From the NCBI RefSeq assembly GCF_001612905.1, contig NZ_BDBI01000016.1, positions 124,001-188,000 on the forward strand: DNA of 64,000 nucleotides, written 5' to 3'. How positions within the stretch are numbered: position 1 is the first letter of the stretch; each line of letters begins with the position of its first letter. This stretch comes from Nocardia ignorata NBRC 108230. GTDB lineage: Bacteria > Actinomycetota > Actinomycetes > Mycobacteriales > Mycobacteriaceae. The notes under the pieces were generated by a model. The model worked only from the letters and a program-made list of their open reading frames with translations. It searched no databases and was not told where the DNA came from. This document shows positions 8,651-17,467 of the stretch, piece by piece. The position numbers and the translations under genes were made by a program.

Positions 8651-9406
8651 ATGACAACGACGACCGAGCGCCCGCTCACCCGGCGGCAACGCTGGGAGCA
8701 GCGCACCAACCTGCCGTTGATGGTGCTCGCGATCGCGTTCCTGCTCATCTACGCCTGGCGGGTACTAGACACCCAGGCCTCCCCCACCCTCGACATCACC
8801 CTGATCTGGGCCGATGTCGCGATCTGGGCGGCGTTCGCGGTGGATTTCGCGGTGCGCCTGTATCTGTCGACCGATCGTGGCCGTTTCGTCCGCAAACACC
8901 CGCTCGACCTGCTCGTAGTCCTGGTCCCACCATTCCGGCCGCTGCGACTTTTGCGCGTGGCACTACTGCTGCTCGACAGCCTCAACCGCGCGACCAAACC
9001 GCGCACCCGGCTGATGACCTTCGTCGCGACGAGTTCGCTGCTCATCCTGCTGCTGTGCAGCCTGGCGTTCTTCGACGCCGAGTACGGCGCGCCGGACAGC
9101 AAGACCAAGTCCTTCGCCGACGCGCTGTGGTGGTCGGCGGTCTCGGTGACCACCGTCGGCTACGGCGACGTCTACCCGGTGACGCCCGAGGGCCGCCTGG
9201 TGTCGCTGGTGCTGATGACGCTCGGCATCGGCCTGATCTCCTTCGCCATCGGCACCATGACCAGCTGGGTGGTGGAGCAGCTCAAAACCGTCGACGAGGT
9301 AGCAGACCGCACCGAACGCACTCTCGCCGAACTGGTCGAGGAGGTGCGTTCGCTGCGTGCCGAGGTGGCCGAGCTGACCACCGACCGGGAAACTCCCGGT
9401 GGCTAA
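8651..9406 (+). CDS. Voltage-gated-type potassium channel protein
   Basis: This 251-residue membrane protein carries the potassium selectivity filter TVGYGD near residue 169, between a pore helix and a final membrane helix (LVLMTLGIGLISFAIG). Upstream helices include an S4-like segment with spaced arginines (FRPLRLLRVALLLL), giving six-helix voltage-sensor architecture. The C-terminus is a short charged coiled coil (about residues 215-245, EVADRTERTLAELVEEV) that probably helps tetramerisation. It starts at an ATG preceded by GAGGCAGG. Its stop overlaps the eccB stop by four bases on the opposite strand. It sits between eccD and eccB, the slot of mycosin-4 in mycobacteria. A functional link to secretion is only a positional suggestion. 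Confidence 0.9.
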   Translation: MTTTTERPLTRRQRWEQRTNLPLMVLAIAFLLIYAWRVLDTQASPTLDITLIWADVAIWAAFAVDFAVRLYLSTDRGRFVRKHPLDLLVVLVPPFRPLRLLRVALLLLDSLNRATKPRTRLMTFVATSSLLILLLCSLAFFDAEYGAPDSKTKSFADALWWSAVSVTTVGYGDVYPVTPEGRLVSLVLMTLGIGLISFAIGTMTSWVVEQLKTVDEVADRTERTLAELVEEVRSLRAEVAELTTDRETPGG

Positions 9407-10881
9407 TTCACCGACGCCACAGGCTGTTTCGCGGGTGAGGGATCGGGCGACACACCGTCGTGCGCGACCATCGCGTCCTCACGGCCGAGGCTCGGCCCGC
9501 CGGCGAGCAGCCCGATGATCGCCCACGGCGCCGGTTCGGCGGTGACGTTCTCGAGGCCGAGCGCCTTCACCGCTTCGGCGTTCTTGATGCCGAAGCGCAC
9601 GCCGGTGTCGGCGATGTAGAACAGGCTGTCCTTGCGGCGGCTGTCGGGCTCGATGCCGGTGGACTGCGCGTAGGCGCCGACGCCCGGCGGGATGTAGACG
9701 GAGTCGGCGTTCGGGCCGACGCCGTCGGCCTGAGCCAGGTCGACGAGCTTGGCCTTGTTCGGGATCGGCATGTCGATTCCCGTGATCAGGGAAAGTTCGG
9801 CGCGAGCGGTGCTGTCGTCGTTGTCGGTGGCACCGGCGATCGGCTTCCAGGAGATGCAGCTGACCGGCTGGTCCTTGGCGGTGATCAGGGTCGGCCGCTC
9901 GGCGGGATAGTCCTGGACCCGCAGGGTCTGCACGTGCGGTGCGAAGGTCTTGTCCGTCGCCTGGATCGTGGTGCCCGGCATGACCGTCGGGTAGAAGTTG
10001 CGGATGATCTGGGCGGTCAACGCCGAGACCGCCTGCAGTCCCTCGTGGAGCACGACATAGTTCTGGTTGGGCTCGTTGAACACCTGGACGACGTCACCGA
10101 TCCGATGGCCGCCGACTTTGTAGGGCGGGGTGCCGCCCGGGTTGTCGATGACCGGGGTGATGATCGGCAGCATCTCGGGAATCGCGTTGAGCAGTCCCTC
10201 GCTGATCGGGCGCGGCGTTTCGCCGCTGATGCCGAGCGCCTGGGTGACCGGCGGGTCGTCCATCTTCACGCGGGCCCGCTTGCCGTCGTAGATCAGGTAG
10301 GTGGCGTCCTTGCCCTTGACGAGCATCGCCTTACCGGTCTCGACCTTGGATGCCTTGTCGCCGAGTTCGGGGGCGCCCGCGAGGACAGAGGTGGTGAGGT
10401 CGGTGCTGCCGTCGGCCTTGAGCCGGTCGCACACCGACCAGGGCCTGCCCTTGCCGTCCTTGTCGTACTGGATCGACGAGGGGGCGCCGGGGATACCGAC
10501 GAGCTGACCGCGCGGCTTCTTGCCGAGTTCGGACTCCTTGACGATCACCGCTTTGGCCGCCTCACCCGCGGCCAGGCGGGCGGAGGCGAGGTTGAGCGCG
10601 GGGTGGACGACATTGTCGATCACCACGTAGACGCCGCCGGATTCCTTACCGATCAGGATCTTGTTGTCACCGATCTTGTCCTGCGGTTTGAGCAGGGCGA
10701 GCACGCCGCAACCGGCGAGAACGACGATGCCGAGAACCAATCCGACCACGTAGGCACGGGTTTGGGCGCGCATCGGATCGTGCAGCATGCGCACGTCGCG
10801 CCGTACAAGGGCGTGCTCCATCCGCCGCACCAGGAAGCGGTAACCGCTGACCTGCCAGCGCGTAGTGGGTTTTGAAGGCAT
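9403..10881 (-). CDS. eccB4: ESX-4-like complex protein EccB
   Basis: EccB anchors the periplasmic face of the type VII complex. This 492-residue copy has the hallmark N-terminus (RWQVSGYRFLVRRMEHALVRRD), one membrane helix at about residues 45-66, and a large extracytoplasmic domain of repeats around a central fold. It ends with a Pro/Ser-rich tail. The start ATG has GGGGGAGG four bases upstream. It is divergent from eccE across 113 bases and converges with the channel gene. Two cysteines in the outer domain (VCDRL near residue 150 and VSCISW near 345) are likely to form the conserved EccB disulphide. Confidence 0.96.
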   Translation of the reverse strand: MPSKPTTRWQVSGYRFLVRRMEHALVRRDVRMLHDPMRAQTRAYVVGLVLGIVVLAGCGVLALLKPQDKIGDNKILIGKESGGVYVVIDNVVHPALNLASARLAAGEAAKAVIVKESELGKKPRGQLVGIPGAPSSIQYDKDGKGRPWSVCDRLKADGSTDLTTSVLAGAPELGDKASKVETGKAMLVKGKDATYLIYDGKRARVKMDDPPVTQALGISGETPRPISEGLLNAIPEMLPIITPVIDNPGGTPPYKVGGHRIGDVVQVFNEPNQNYVVLHEGLQAVSALTAQIIRNFYPTVMPGTTIQATDKTFAPHVQTLRVQDYPAERPTLITAKDQPVSCISWKPIAGATDNDDSTARAELSLITGIDMPIPNKAKLVDLAQADGVGPNADSVYIPPGVGAYAQSTGIEPDSRRKDSLFYIADTGVRFGIKNAEAVKALGLENVTAEPAPWAIIGLLAGGPSLGREDAMVAHDGVSPDPSPAKQPVASVN

Positions 10882-10994
10882 GGTTCCTCCCCCGAACAGT
10901 GCTCTTGTCCGGGCAACACAGTACAGTTCCCGGCAGCACTTGTTCGCATTCGGCCATCGGTCGATCGGTAATCGGGTACTTGGGGGAGGAACGA
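10882..10994. promoter_or_regulatory. Divergent eccB/eccE control region with mirrored ribosome binding sites
   Basis: The two genes start back to back, and each is preceded by GGGGGAGGAAC, on opposite strands. Candidate -10 boxes are TACTGT on the minus strand (10923-10918) and TACAGT on the plus strand (10922-10927), which overlap. Neither has a good -35, so the promoters are inferred. Confidence 0.4.
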
Positions 10995-12644
10995 ATGGCC
11001 GACTTCACCGGTGCGGGTCCGCGTCCGCTGTTCGGTCGGATTTCGCTGCCGCATCTGCTCATCGCGCAGGTCCTCGGTCTCGTCGCGGGGCTCGTCGCGC
11101 TGGTGGTCGGCCTCGGCGCGTTGCCGTCGCTCGGGGTGGCGGTGGCGGTGATGCTCGTTCCGCTGATCCCGATCGGCAAGCGCACGGTCCTCGACTGGCT
11201 CGCCACCATCCGCGGTTATGCGAGCAAGCGGGATTACACCCTCGGCGACACCGTGGATTTCCGTGGCGCCGACGGCCGTTCGCTCGGGCTGTACTGGGAC
11301 GGCAGCCGGGTGGTCACCGTGGTCGAGGTCCTGCCGCCCAAGGGCGGACTCACCCGGATCGCGCGCACCGCCGTGCACGCCTCCCACCTGCTACCCCTGC
11401 CCGAACTCGCCGCCTGCCTCACCCAGCACGATATCCTGCTCAGCGGCATCGACATCATCAGCCACGGCCACCGCAGCCGCTCCGGCACACCCGCGGGCGC
11501 GATCTACGAGTCGCTGCTCGGCCCGCTGCCCGCCACCGCGCATCGCACGGTGTGGCTGGCGATCAGCTTCGACGCGGTGCAGTGCCCCGAGGCCGCGGCA
11601 CGACGCGGCGGCGGTACCGAAGGTGCGTCCCGCGCGGTCACCATCGCCACCCAGCGCATCATGCGCACGCTGGAAGACGCCGACTGCAACGCCCGCATCC
11701 TCACCGCGCCCGAAATCCGGAAAGCCGTGCAGCAGATCACCGTCGGGCTCGATCCGCGCACGCTCACCCAGCGCTGGAAGTACGCCGAGATCGGCAACGC
11801 GGTCAATATCGGCAGCGCGGTCGATCCCGCGCAGCTCGGCTCGGACCTGCTCGCCCAGCTGTGGGTCGCGCCGTCGCGCGGTACGACCGTCGCCGTGCGG
11901 CTGCGCCCGGGTAGTGACGCCGAATCGGTGAGCGTGGGCGCGGCCTGGCGCCTGACCGCGCGCGAACTGCCAGAGAAGGCCAAGACCAAGGGCATGATCT
12001 CGATGAACGGGCGCCACCGCGACGCACTGCTCGCGCACCTGCCGATCGCGGTGCCCGGCGTCGACGACACGGTACCGACCACCGAGTACCCGATCGACGT
12101 CATCGGCGCGCTGCACCTGCCCTCTGCCGGGTGCGGGCAGTTGCTCGGCTCCGACGAGGAGGGCAACGGTGTGGCGACGCGCATCATCGGCGCCGGTATC
12201 TCCACCGTCTACGTCGCCGGTGAGCTGTACCTGGCCCAGCAGTTGGTGTTCCGTGCGCTCGCCGTCGGCGAGCGGGTGCTGATCCGCACCGATCGCGCGC
12301 AGGCCTGGGAGCAGTTGGTGACCACCGTCGGCAACCCCGAGCGGTTGACCATCGCGGTCGAAACACACCAGTCCGACGCGGGATTCACCGCGACCATCGT
12401 CGACGGTGTGCTCGCGCCTGCCCCGCACGCCGGTGTCACCACGATCTACCTCACCGCCGACCCCAACGGCTGGCCCGCCTCCCGCCCCGATCTCGAGATC
12501 TACCAGCCGGGTGCCGTCGGCAACCGGGTGGTGCTGCGAACGGGCACGACAAGGGTGAACCTCACGCTGGTCTCCATTCCGCGCGAGTCGACCTACATCG
12601 GTCAGCCGCGCGGTCAGCGGGCGATGGCGTCTCAGCCGGGATAG
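10995..12644 (+). CDS. eccE4: ESX-4-like complex protein EccE
   Basis: This 549-residue EccE starts at ATG 10995 behind a perfect GGGGGAGGA. Two membrane helices near the N-terminus (about residues 18-62, LLIAQVLGLVAGLVALVVG and the next hydrophobic run) precede the EccE domain, which carries the conserved GIDIISHGHR and LGPLPATAHRTVWL segments. EccE sits at the periphery of the type VII complex and stabilises it. ESX-4 of M. tuberculosis lacks eccE, whereas M. abscessus ESX-4 has it next to eccB as here. That supports a complete and probably functional ESX-4-type core. The 3' end overlaps the convergent FMN reductase gene by 13 bases. Confidence 0.92.
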   Translation: MADFTGAGPRPLFGRISLPHLLIAQVLGLVAGLVALVVGLGALPSLGVAVAVMLVPLIPIGKRTVLDWLATIRGYASKRDYTLGDTVDFRGADGRSLGLYWDGSRVVTVVEVLPPKGGLTRIARTAVHASHLLPLPELAACLTQHDILLSGIDIISHGHRSRSGTPAGAIYESLLGPLPATAHRTVWLAISFDAVQCPEAAARRGGGTEGASRAVTIATQRIMRTLEDADCNARILTAPEIRKAVQQITVGLDPRTLTQRWKYAEIGNAVNIGSAVDPAQLGSDLLAQLWVAPSRGTTVAVRLRPGSDAESVSVGAAWRLTARELPEKAKTKGMISMNGRHRDALLAHLPIAVPGVDDTVPTTEYPIDVIGALHLPSAGCGQLLGSDEEGNGVATRIIGAGISTVYVAGELYLAQQLVFRALAVGERVLIRTDRAQAWEQLVTTVGNPERLTIAVETHQSDAGFTATIVDGVLAPAPHAGVTTIYLTADPNGWPASRPDLEIYQPGAVGNRVVLRTGTTRVNLTLVSIPRESTYIGQPRGQRAMASQPG

Positions 12645-13174
12645 GTCGGCCGCGCTACCCGCAGCACCGTTCCCCACCAGGCCAATTGGCGAAGCATCCG
12701 CTCGCGGGCGTCGACCGCCGCGCCGTCGGTGGGGTCGAAGTGCCGTTTGGCCTGGGCGAAGCTCACCGATTCGCGCACCGAGACCATGTGCAGTTCGGCG
12801 ACGACCTGCCGCAACTGCTCGACCGCGCGCAATCCACCCGACAGCCCGCCGTAGGACACGAAACCGATCGGCTTGGCCCGCCATTCGTGTTTGGCGCTGT
12901 CGAGCGCGGCCTTGAGGGAGGCCGGATAGCCGTGGTTGTACTCGGAGGTGACGACCACGAAGGCGTCGGCGGCGCCGAGCCGTTCCCGGAATGCCGCGAC
13001 CTGCGGGGTTTCGGTGAGCTCGGTCGGCATCGGGTGATCGATCAGATCCAGCACCCCCACCTCGAATTCCGGCCGGTCGGCCAGCGCCCCGAGGAACCAG
13101 TCGGCCACCACGGGCGCGAACCGGCCGGGCCGGGTGCTGGCCACGATGACCTCCAACCGCAGTGGTTCATCCAT
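12632..13174 (-). CDS. NADPH-dependent FMN reductase family protein
   Basis: This 180-residue flavodoxin-fold protein belongs to the NADPH-dependent FMN/quinone reductases. Visible signatures are the phosphate-binding loop near the start (VIVASTRPGRFAP), the family motif SEYNHGYPASLKAALD near residue 100, and the glycine-rich SYGGLSGGLRAVEQLR turn that contacts FMN. It probably reduces quinones or flavins in the cytosol, protecting against oxidative stress; the substrate cannot be told from sequence. It is a single gene, divergent from the PAS-like gene to the right and converging with eccE. Confidence 0.88.
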   Translation of the reverse strand: MDEPLRLEVIVASTRPGRFAPVVADWFLGALADRPEFEVGVLDLIDHPMPTELTETPQVAAFRERLGAADAFVVVTSEYNHGYPASLKAALDSAKHEWRAKPIGFVSYGGLSGGLRAVEQLRQVVAELHMVSVRESVSFAQAKRHFDPTDGAAVDARERMLRQLAWWGTVLRVARPTYPG

Positions 13175-13281
13175 ACCCTGAGCCTATCGATGCTGCCCCG
13201 GCGCCGATACGAGTGGGCGGATCAGGCACGATGGTCACCGTTCGTTCATGTTCCGGCGACGTGTGACGAAGGGGGACGCTC

Positions 13282-14271
13282 ATGATTCTCGACCGCTGGC
13301 AGTTGGTGGAAACACTGGGGGAAGCGCATACCTGGTCGATGCTCACCTCGGGCACGACACCGCGCGAATGGACGTCCTACGAGCGGGCGATCTCGGCGCA
13401 GTTGCGGCCCTTGGTCGTGGCCGCCTACGACTCGGGCGAACCGGTCGACAAGGTGCTGCCGAAATCACGGAAACCATGGTCGGAGCACCGGTTTCGCGCA
13501 GTCCCCGTGGTGTGGCCGGGCTCGGCGCCACATGCGGTGAAGGTGTGGGTGGGCAGGCAGGCGCCCACCGAGGAGCTCGGTGTCTCGCCGTTCCGGATCG
13601 ATGCGCGCACCCGCCGGGTGAGCAGCAGGCCCGGCGGACTCGGTGCCCATTTCGGTGCCGAACCGAGGGAATACCGTGGCGCCGAGCCGTACCAGCTGGT
13701 GGAGCGCTTCGACGCCGCGCTCGATCTCGTTGCCGCACTGAACCGTTCGGAACCGGGCAGTCGCTGGTCGGGAATCGCCACCATACGTTCCGGGATCGGA
13801 CCTCGGTCGATGCTGATCGCCACCCGCAACGAGACCGGCGACCGGTTCCAGTGGCGTGGTGTGTCGATCGACGTCACCGACAGCATTGCGCCACAACCGA
13901 AATCACTCGAGGCGACCACCCTCGAATTGCTGCGCGACACCCAGCCCGGGCTGTATCTGGCCATCATCGACACCGCGCAGGCGCGTCCGGTCCGGTGGGT
14001 GACCGAGCCGCTGCCCGGAGTGCGCTGGCACCGGGTCGACGACCGCGACATCCCGCACCCCGAGGACCGGATCAGGATCCTCGAGGTGCGCGAGCAGATC
14101 CTGGCGGGGGCGACGAACGCGACACTGCCGGGGTTGCGGCTGGCCACCGAGTCAGGTGGGTGGCTGGTGGCCGACGTCGAGGTGTCACCCCTGCCCGGCG
14201 CGCCCGGTGACGGCACGCCGTTGTTCGTCCTGGCTCAGGTGCGACTCGCTCCGACGCAGTCCGAAGGCTGA
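13282..14271 (+). CDS. PAS/GAF-like domain protein of unknown function (possibly Rv3651-like)
   Basis: This 329-residue soluble protein begins ILDRWQLVETLGEAHTWSM behind GGGGGA. No membrane helix, kinase or DNA-binding segment is visible. The middle (SRWSGIATIRSG ... QWRGVSIDVTDSI) looks like a degenerate PAS domain. The last third resembles a ligand-binding domain with a conserved RPVRWVTEPLPGVRWHRVDDRD region. The WxVVETLG-type start and the length suggest the actinobacterial family containing Rv3651, but this is recollection only. Its partner and role are unknown. Confidence 0.7.
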   Translation: MILDRWQLVETLGEAHTWSMLTSGTTPREWTSYERAISAQLRPLVVAAYDSGEPVDKVLPKSRKPWSEHRFRAVPVVWPGSAPHAVKVWVGRQAPTEELGVSPFRIDARTRRVSSRPGGLGAHFGAEPREYRGAEPYQLVERFDAALDLVAALNRSEPGSRWSGIATIRSGIGPRSMLIATRNETGDRFQWRGVSIDVTDSIAPQPKSLEATTLELLRDTQPGLYLAIIDTAQARPVRWVTEPLPGVRWHRVDDRDIPHPEDRIRILEVREQILAGATNATLPGLRLATESGGWLVADVEVSPLPGAPGDGTPLFVLAQVRLAPTQSEG

Positions 14272-14282
14272 GCCAGATCGTC

Positions 14283-15095
14283 TCAGGGCAGTTCGAAGGG
14301 CAGTGACACCCCGGCGTGCACCTGGCAGCGCTCGCAGGTGTCGGTCCCGTCGACGGCCGCCACGGCGCTGCGCATGAGCTCCTTGAACGGACCGAGGTTC
14401 TTCTTGAACTCCGCGAACACGTCGACCGCGTGCACGCCCTGGCCCTCCTCCAGGCCCGCGTCCAGATCGGTGACCAGAGCGACTGCGGCATAGCACATTT
14501 CGAGTTCCCGAGCCAGGATGGCCTCGGGGTGGCCGGTCATATTGACCAGGTCCCAGCCCTGCCCGGCGAACCAGCGGCTCTCGGCCCTCGTCGAGAAACG
14601 CGGGCCCTGCACCACGACCATCGTGCCCGAAGGTTCGACCCGCAACTCGCCGGAACCGGCCGCCGTCACCGCGGCACCGCGCAGATCGTCGCAGTAGGGG
14701 TCGGCGAAGGAGACGTGGATACCGCCGCCGTCGAAGTAGGTCTGCGACCGGCCCGAGGTACGGTCGACGAGCTGATCCGGTACCGCGACGGTCCCCGGCC
14801 CCCAGTCGGCGCGCAGGCTGCCGACCGCACACGGCGCGAACACCCGGCGCACACCGAGCGAGCGCAGCGCCCACATATTGGCCCGGTAGGGCAGGGTGTG
14901 CGGGGCGTATTCGTGCTGCTTGCCGTGGCGCGGGAGGAAGGCGACGTGGCGCCCTTCCACCTCGCCGATCGCGACCGGGGCGCTCGGCGTGCCGTACGGT
15001 GTGTCGACGTCGACGTGCACCGCGTCGTTGTCGAAGAAGTCATAGAAACCGCTGCCGCCGATGACGGCGAGGGCGGGCCGGGGATGCGAACTCAT
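14283..15095 (-). CDS. mtnP: S-methyl-5'-thioadenosine phosphorylase
   Basis: This 270-residue cytosolic enzyme splits methylthioadenosine with phosphate into adenine and 5-methylthioribose-1-phosphate, recycling the by-product of polyamine synthesis. It matches the MTAP/PNP-II family. The phosphate loop is IGGSGFYD at residues 12-19. The conserved RHGKQHEYAPHTLPYRANMW runs near 58-77, and the purine/substrate segment NMTGHPEAILARELEMCY lies near 190. The open frame extends upstream into the csoR region. I place the start at ATG 15095 because the family motif begins 10 residues later. The upstream 3' neighbour is convergent and only 11 bases away. Confidence 0.93.
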   Translation of the reverse strand: MSSHPRPALAVIGGSGFYDFFDNDAVHVDVDTPYGTPSAPVAIGEVEGRHVAFLPRHGKQHEYAPHTLPYRANMWALRSLGVRRVFAPCAVGSLRADWGPGTVAVPDQLVDRTSGRSQTYFDGGGIHVSFADPYCDDLRGAAVTAAGSGELRVEPSGTMVVVQGPRFSTRAESRWFAGQGWDLVNMTGHPEAILARELEMCYAAVALVTDLDAGLEEGQGVHAVDVFAEFKKNLGPFKELMRSAVAAVDGTDTCERCQVHAGVSLPFELP

Positions 15096-15167
15096 ACCGC
15101 TGATTCTCCCGTCCGGCCCGGTCGCGAGGAGCACCGGGACCACATCTGACAATTGCCCCGGGAAACT

Positions 15168-15184
15168 GTACCCTAGGGGGGTAT
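15168..15184. promoter_or_regulatory. Putative CsoR/RicR copper operator
   Basis: TACCC (15169-15173) and GGGTA (15179-15183) form an inverted repeat with a five-base spacer. This matches the TACCC-N5-GGGTA pattern known for RicR/CsoR-type sites in mycobacteria. It lies 41 bases upstream of the csoR-like start, consistent with autorepression relieved by Cu(I). Confidence 0.75.
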
Positions 15185-15224
15185 CAGCTCGCAGCCTGCG
15201 GGCCCGACGCATGAGGAGATCACG

Positions 15225-15560
15225 GTGACCACACCCACCCCCGACACCGCGCCCGCCGACGAGCACGCCGACCACCACGGCCACGGCTACATCACCGCCA
15301 AGGACGACTACCTCAAGCGCCTGCGCCGCATCGAGGGCCAGGCCCGCGGCCTGCAGCGCATGGTCGAGGAGGAGAAGTACTGCATCGACATCCTCACCCA
15401 GGTCTCGGCCATGACCAAGGCGCTGCAGGCGGTCGCGATGGGGCTGCTCGAAGACCACATCAGCCACTGCGTCGTCGACGCCGCCGTCGCGGGGGGACCC
15501 GAGGCCGAAGCGAAGATCAAGGAAGCCACCGATGCCATCGCGCGACTCGTCCGATCCTGA
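15225..15560 (+). CDS. csoR: CsoR/RicR-type copper-sensing repressor
   Basis: This 111-residue all-helical protein of the DUF156 (CsoR/RcnR) family binds DNA without Cu(I) and lets go on metal binding. The three Cu(I) ligands are present as Cys53 (KYCIDI), His78 and Cys82 (DHISHC), the Cys-His-Cys set of copper sensors as opposed to nickel or formaldehyde sensors. The basic helix LKRLRRIEGQARGLQRM is intact. A His-rich N-terminus (HADHHGHG) may add weak metal binding. It starts at GTG behind GAGGAG. No copper ATPase or metallothionein gene is adjacent, so like RicR it may regulate distant targets. Confidence 0.92.
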   Translation: MTTPTPDTAPADEHADHHGHGYITAKDDYLKRLRRIEGQARGLQRMVEEEKYCIDILTQVSAMTKALQAVAMGLLEDHISHCVVDAAVAGGPEAEAKIKEATDAIARLVRS

Positions 15561-15587
15561 AAGACCGCGTCTGCCTGCACCGACTGT

Positions 15588-15606
15588 TGTGAAGTGACGA
15601 TTCACA
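15588..15606. promoter_or_regulatory. Inverted repeat upstream of the acyl-CoA oxidase-like gene
   Basis: TGTGAA (15588-15593) and TTCACA (15601-15606) form a dyad with seven bases between. It lies 94 bases before the next start codon and could be a regulator site. It resembles a CRP half-site pair, but the spacing is wrong for CRP. Confidence 0.3.
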
Positions 15607-15699
15607 GAATTGGCGTAATCCGCTGTGCAACAATGCATTTTCGGTATTCAGGGGCGCCGTGAACCTGTTCGTCGTGGCGCCCACGTGAGAGCAGGATCG

Positions 15700-17460
15700 A
15701 TGATGACGGCGCAAAGCAACACGGCAGACACCCCTCTTTCGGAACTTCTCCGCCACGGTGAGCGAGATTTTCAGGAACGGTTGCAGCAACTGCTGATCGA
15801 CCCCGACTACGCCATCACCGTGCACCAGGGCCAGGCGCAGCGGCGCGAGAACGCCTACGCCCAGCTGCGCGACCTGGTCAAGGAACTCGGCAAGGCCAGC
15901 GATGTCGCGACCAACCTCCCCCAGCTGTTCGCGTTGTTCGACTGGTCCGCGGTGCTGGCGACCGACCTCATCCCGTTGATCTCGGGTCACTTCAACCTGG
16001 CGTCGGGCTCGCTGTCCACGCTCACCGACTCCGACTCGGCGGCGCCGTACCTGCACGACCTCGACGACGCCACCGCGATCGGCGTCATGCTGCTCACCGA
16101 GTACGGTTGCGGCTCCAACATCGGCTTCATGCAGACCACGGCGACCTGGGAAGACGGCGGGTTCGTCATCAACACCCCGAACCCGAGGGCCCGCAAGTTC
16201 ATGCCGAGCGTCGGTATCCCGGTCTCGCGCGTGTGCGTCGTGGGTGCCCGCTTCATCGATGCGGCGGGTGTCGATCAGGGCGTGCACCTGTTCACCGCGC
16301 GTCTGCGGGTGGCCGACGGCACGGCCGCACCCGGTGTCACGATCACCCAGCTCGACCGGCAGCCGCTGGTCATCATGGACAACTCGGTCATCAGCTTCGA
16401 CAATCTCCGCGTCGACCGCAGCGCCTGGCTGGGTGGAAACCTGGCGACCATCGACGACAACGGTGTCCTGACCTGGAACGACGAGGACAGCCAGCGCCGC
16501 TCGTTCGCTTCCGCGATCAGCCAGCTGACGGTCGGCCGCCTGGCCCTCGCGTCGTGCCTGAACGCCACCGCGCGGGCCTCGCTCTACATCGCGCTTCGCT
16601 ACGCCGCCAAGCGCGGGGTGCCGTTGACGCCGACCGCCACGACGGTCATGGCCGACATCCCGCACGTGCGCAACACCCTGCTCACCGATCTGGCAGGCAC
16701 GGTCGCGCGCACCATCTTCGGCAACGCGGTCAAGACCTCCCTCGCCAACAGCGACCTCACCGATCGCGACACCGTCGTCTCGGTGATGCTGGCCAAGCAC
16801 TTCATCCAGCTGCACGCCCTGGACACGGTGACCCACTGCCGCATCAAGATGGGTGCGCAAGGCATGTTCAGTGCCAACCGGGTCGCCGACTACATCGGCG
16901 TCTGCCACGCGGCCATCACCGGCGAAGGCGACTGCCATGTGCTCGGCTCTGTGGCCGGTCGCGTCCTGGCCAGGCACCTCGCGGGCAAGGTACCGCCGCA
17001 GACCGGTCTGCACGATCCCGCCGTCACCACCGACCGCCTCGGGCTGTTCACCGCGCGCACTCTCACGATCGTGCAGGAAGCCCAGCGGCACCTGGAATCG
17101 GGCGACCTCGCGGATCGGCTCGCCGTCATTCCGGAAGCGCTCGAACTCGCCGAGGCCTACAGCGCGGAGGAAACGTTGCAGCTGTTGCACCGGTACGAGC
17201 ACCTGCCCGAAATCGCCGCCGTGCGTGACGTTTTCGCGCTGCACTACCTCGATCAGAATGCCGCGTGGTACCTCACCCGCGGTTACCTGGACATTGCCGC
17301 TGTCGAAGGCATCAAGCAGCAGCTCCGGGACGCCATCGACACTCTCGCCGACAACGTTCCGGCCCTGCTCGATTCCTTCGGCTTCGACGACGAGATCCTC
17401 GGCGCGCCGGTGCTGTTCGACGATCTACCCGGCGCGTGGGAGAGCCGCATCAACAGCTGA
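15700..17460 (+). CDS. Acyl-CoA oxidase/dehydrogenase family protein
   Basis: This is a flavoenzyme of about 586 residues in the acyl-CoA oxidase branch, which introduces a trans-2 double bond into acyl-CoA and passes electrons to oxygen. The flavin/substrate core is visible at LLTEYGCGSNIGFMQTTATW (about residues 132-150) and the beta-domain strand FVINTPNPRARKFMPSVG. The helical segment LTVGRLALASCLNATARASL follows, then a C-terminal helical domain longer than in simple dehydrogenases. ATGs at 15700 and 15703 are both possible, with a weak GCAGGA upstream. It converges on the P450 gene with seven bases between stops. Their co-location suggests lipid or secondary metabolism, which is an inference. 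Confidence 0.82.
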   Translation: MMTAQSNTADTPLSELLRHGERDFQERLQQLLIDPDYAITVHQGQAQRRENAYAQLRDLVKELGKASDVATNLPQLFALFDWSAVLATDLIPLISGHFNLASGSLSTLTDSDSAAPYLHDLDDATAIGVMLLTEYGCGSNIGFMQTTATWEDGGFVINTPNPRARKFMPSVGIPVSRVCVVGARFIDAAGVDQGVHLFTARLRVADGTAAPGVTITQLDRQPLVIMDNSVISFDNLRVDRSAWLGGNLATIDDNGVLTWNDEDSQRRSFASAISQLTVGRLALASCLNATARASLYIALRYAAKRGVPLTPTATTVMADIPHVRNTLLTDLAGTVARTIFGNAVKTSLANSDLTDRDTVVSVMLAKHFIQLHALDTVTHCRIKMGAQGMFSANRVADYIGVCHAAITGEGDCHVLGSVAGRVLARHLAGKVPPQTGLHDPAVTTDRLGLFTARTLTIVQEAQRHLESGDLADRLAVIPEALELAEAYSAEETLQLLHRYEHLPEIAAVRDVFALHYLDQNAAWYLTRGYLDIAAVEGIKQQLRDAIDTLADNVPALLDSFGFDDEILGAPVLFDDLPGAWESRINS

Positions 17461-17467
17461 CAGGCCG

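Noticed and set aside
15588..15606. CRP/GlxR binding site
   Set aside because: The TGTGA and TCACA halves are nine bases apart instead of the required six.
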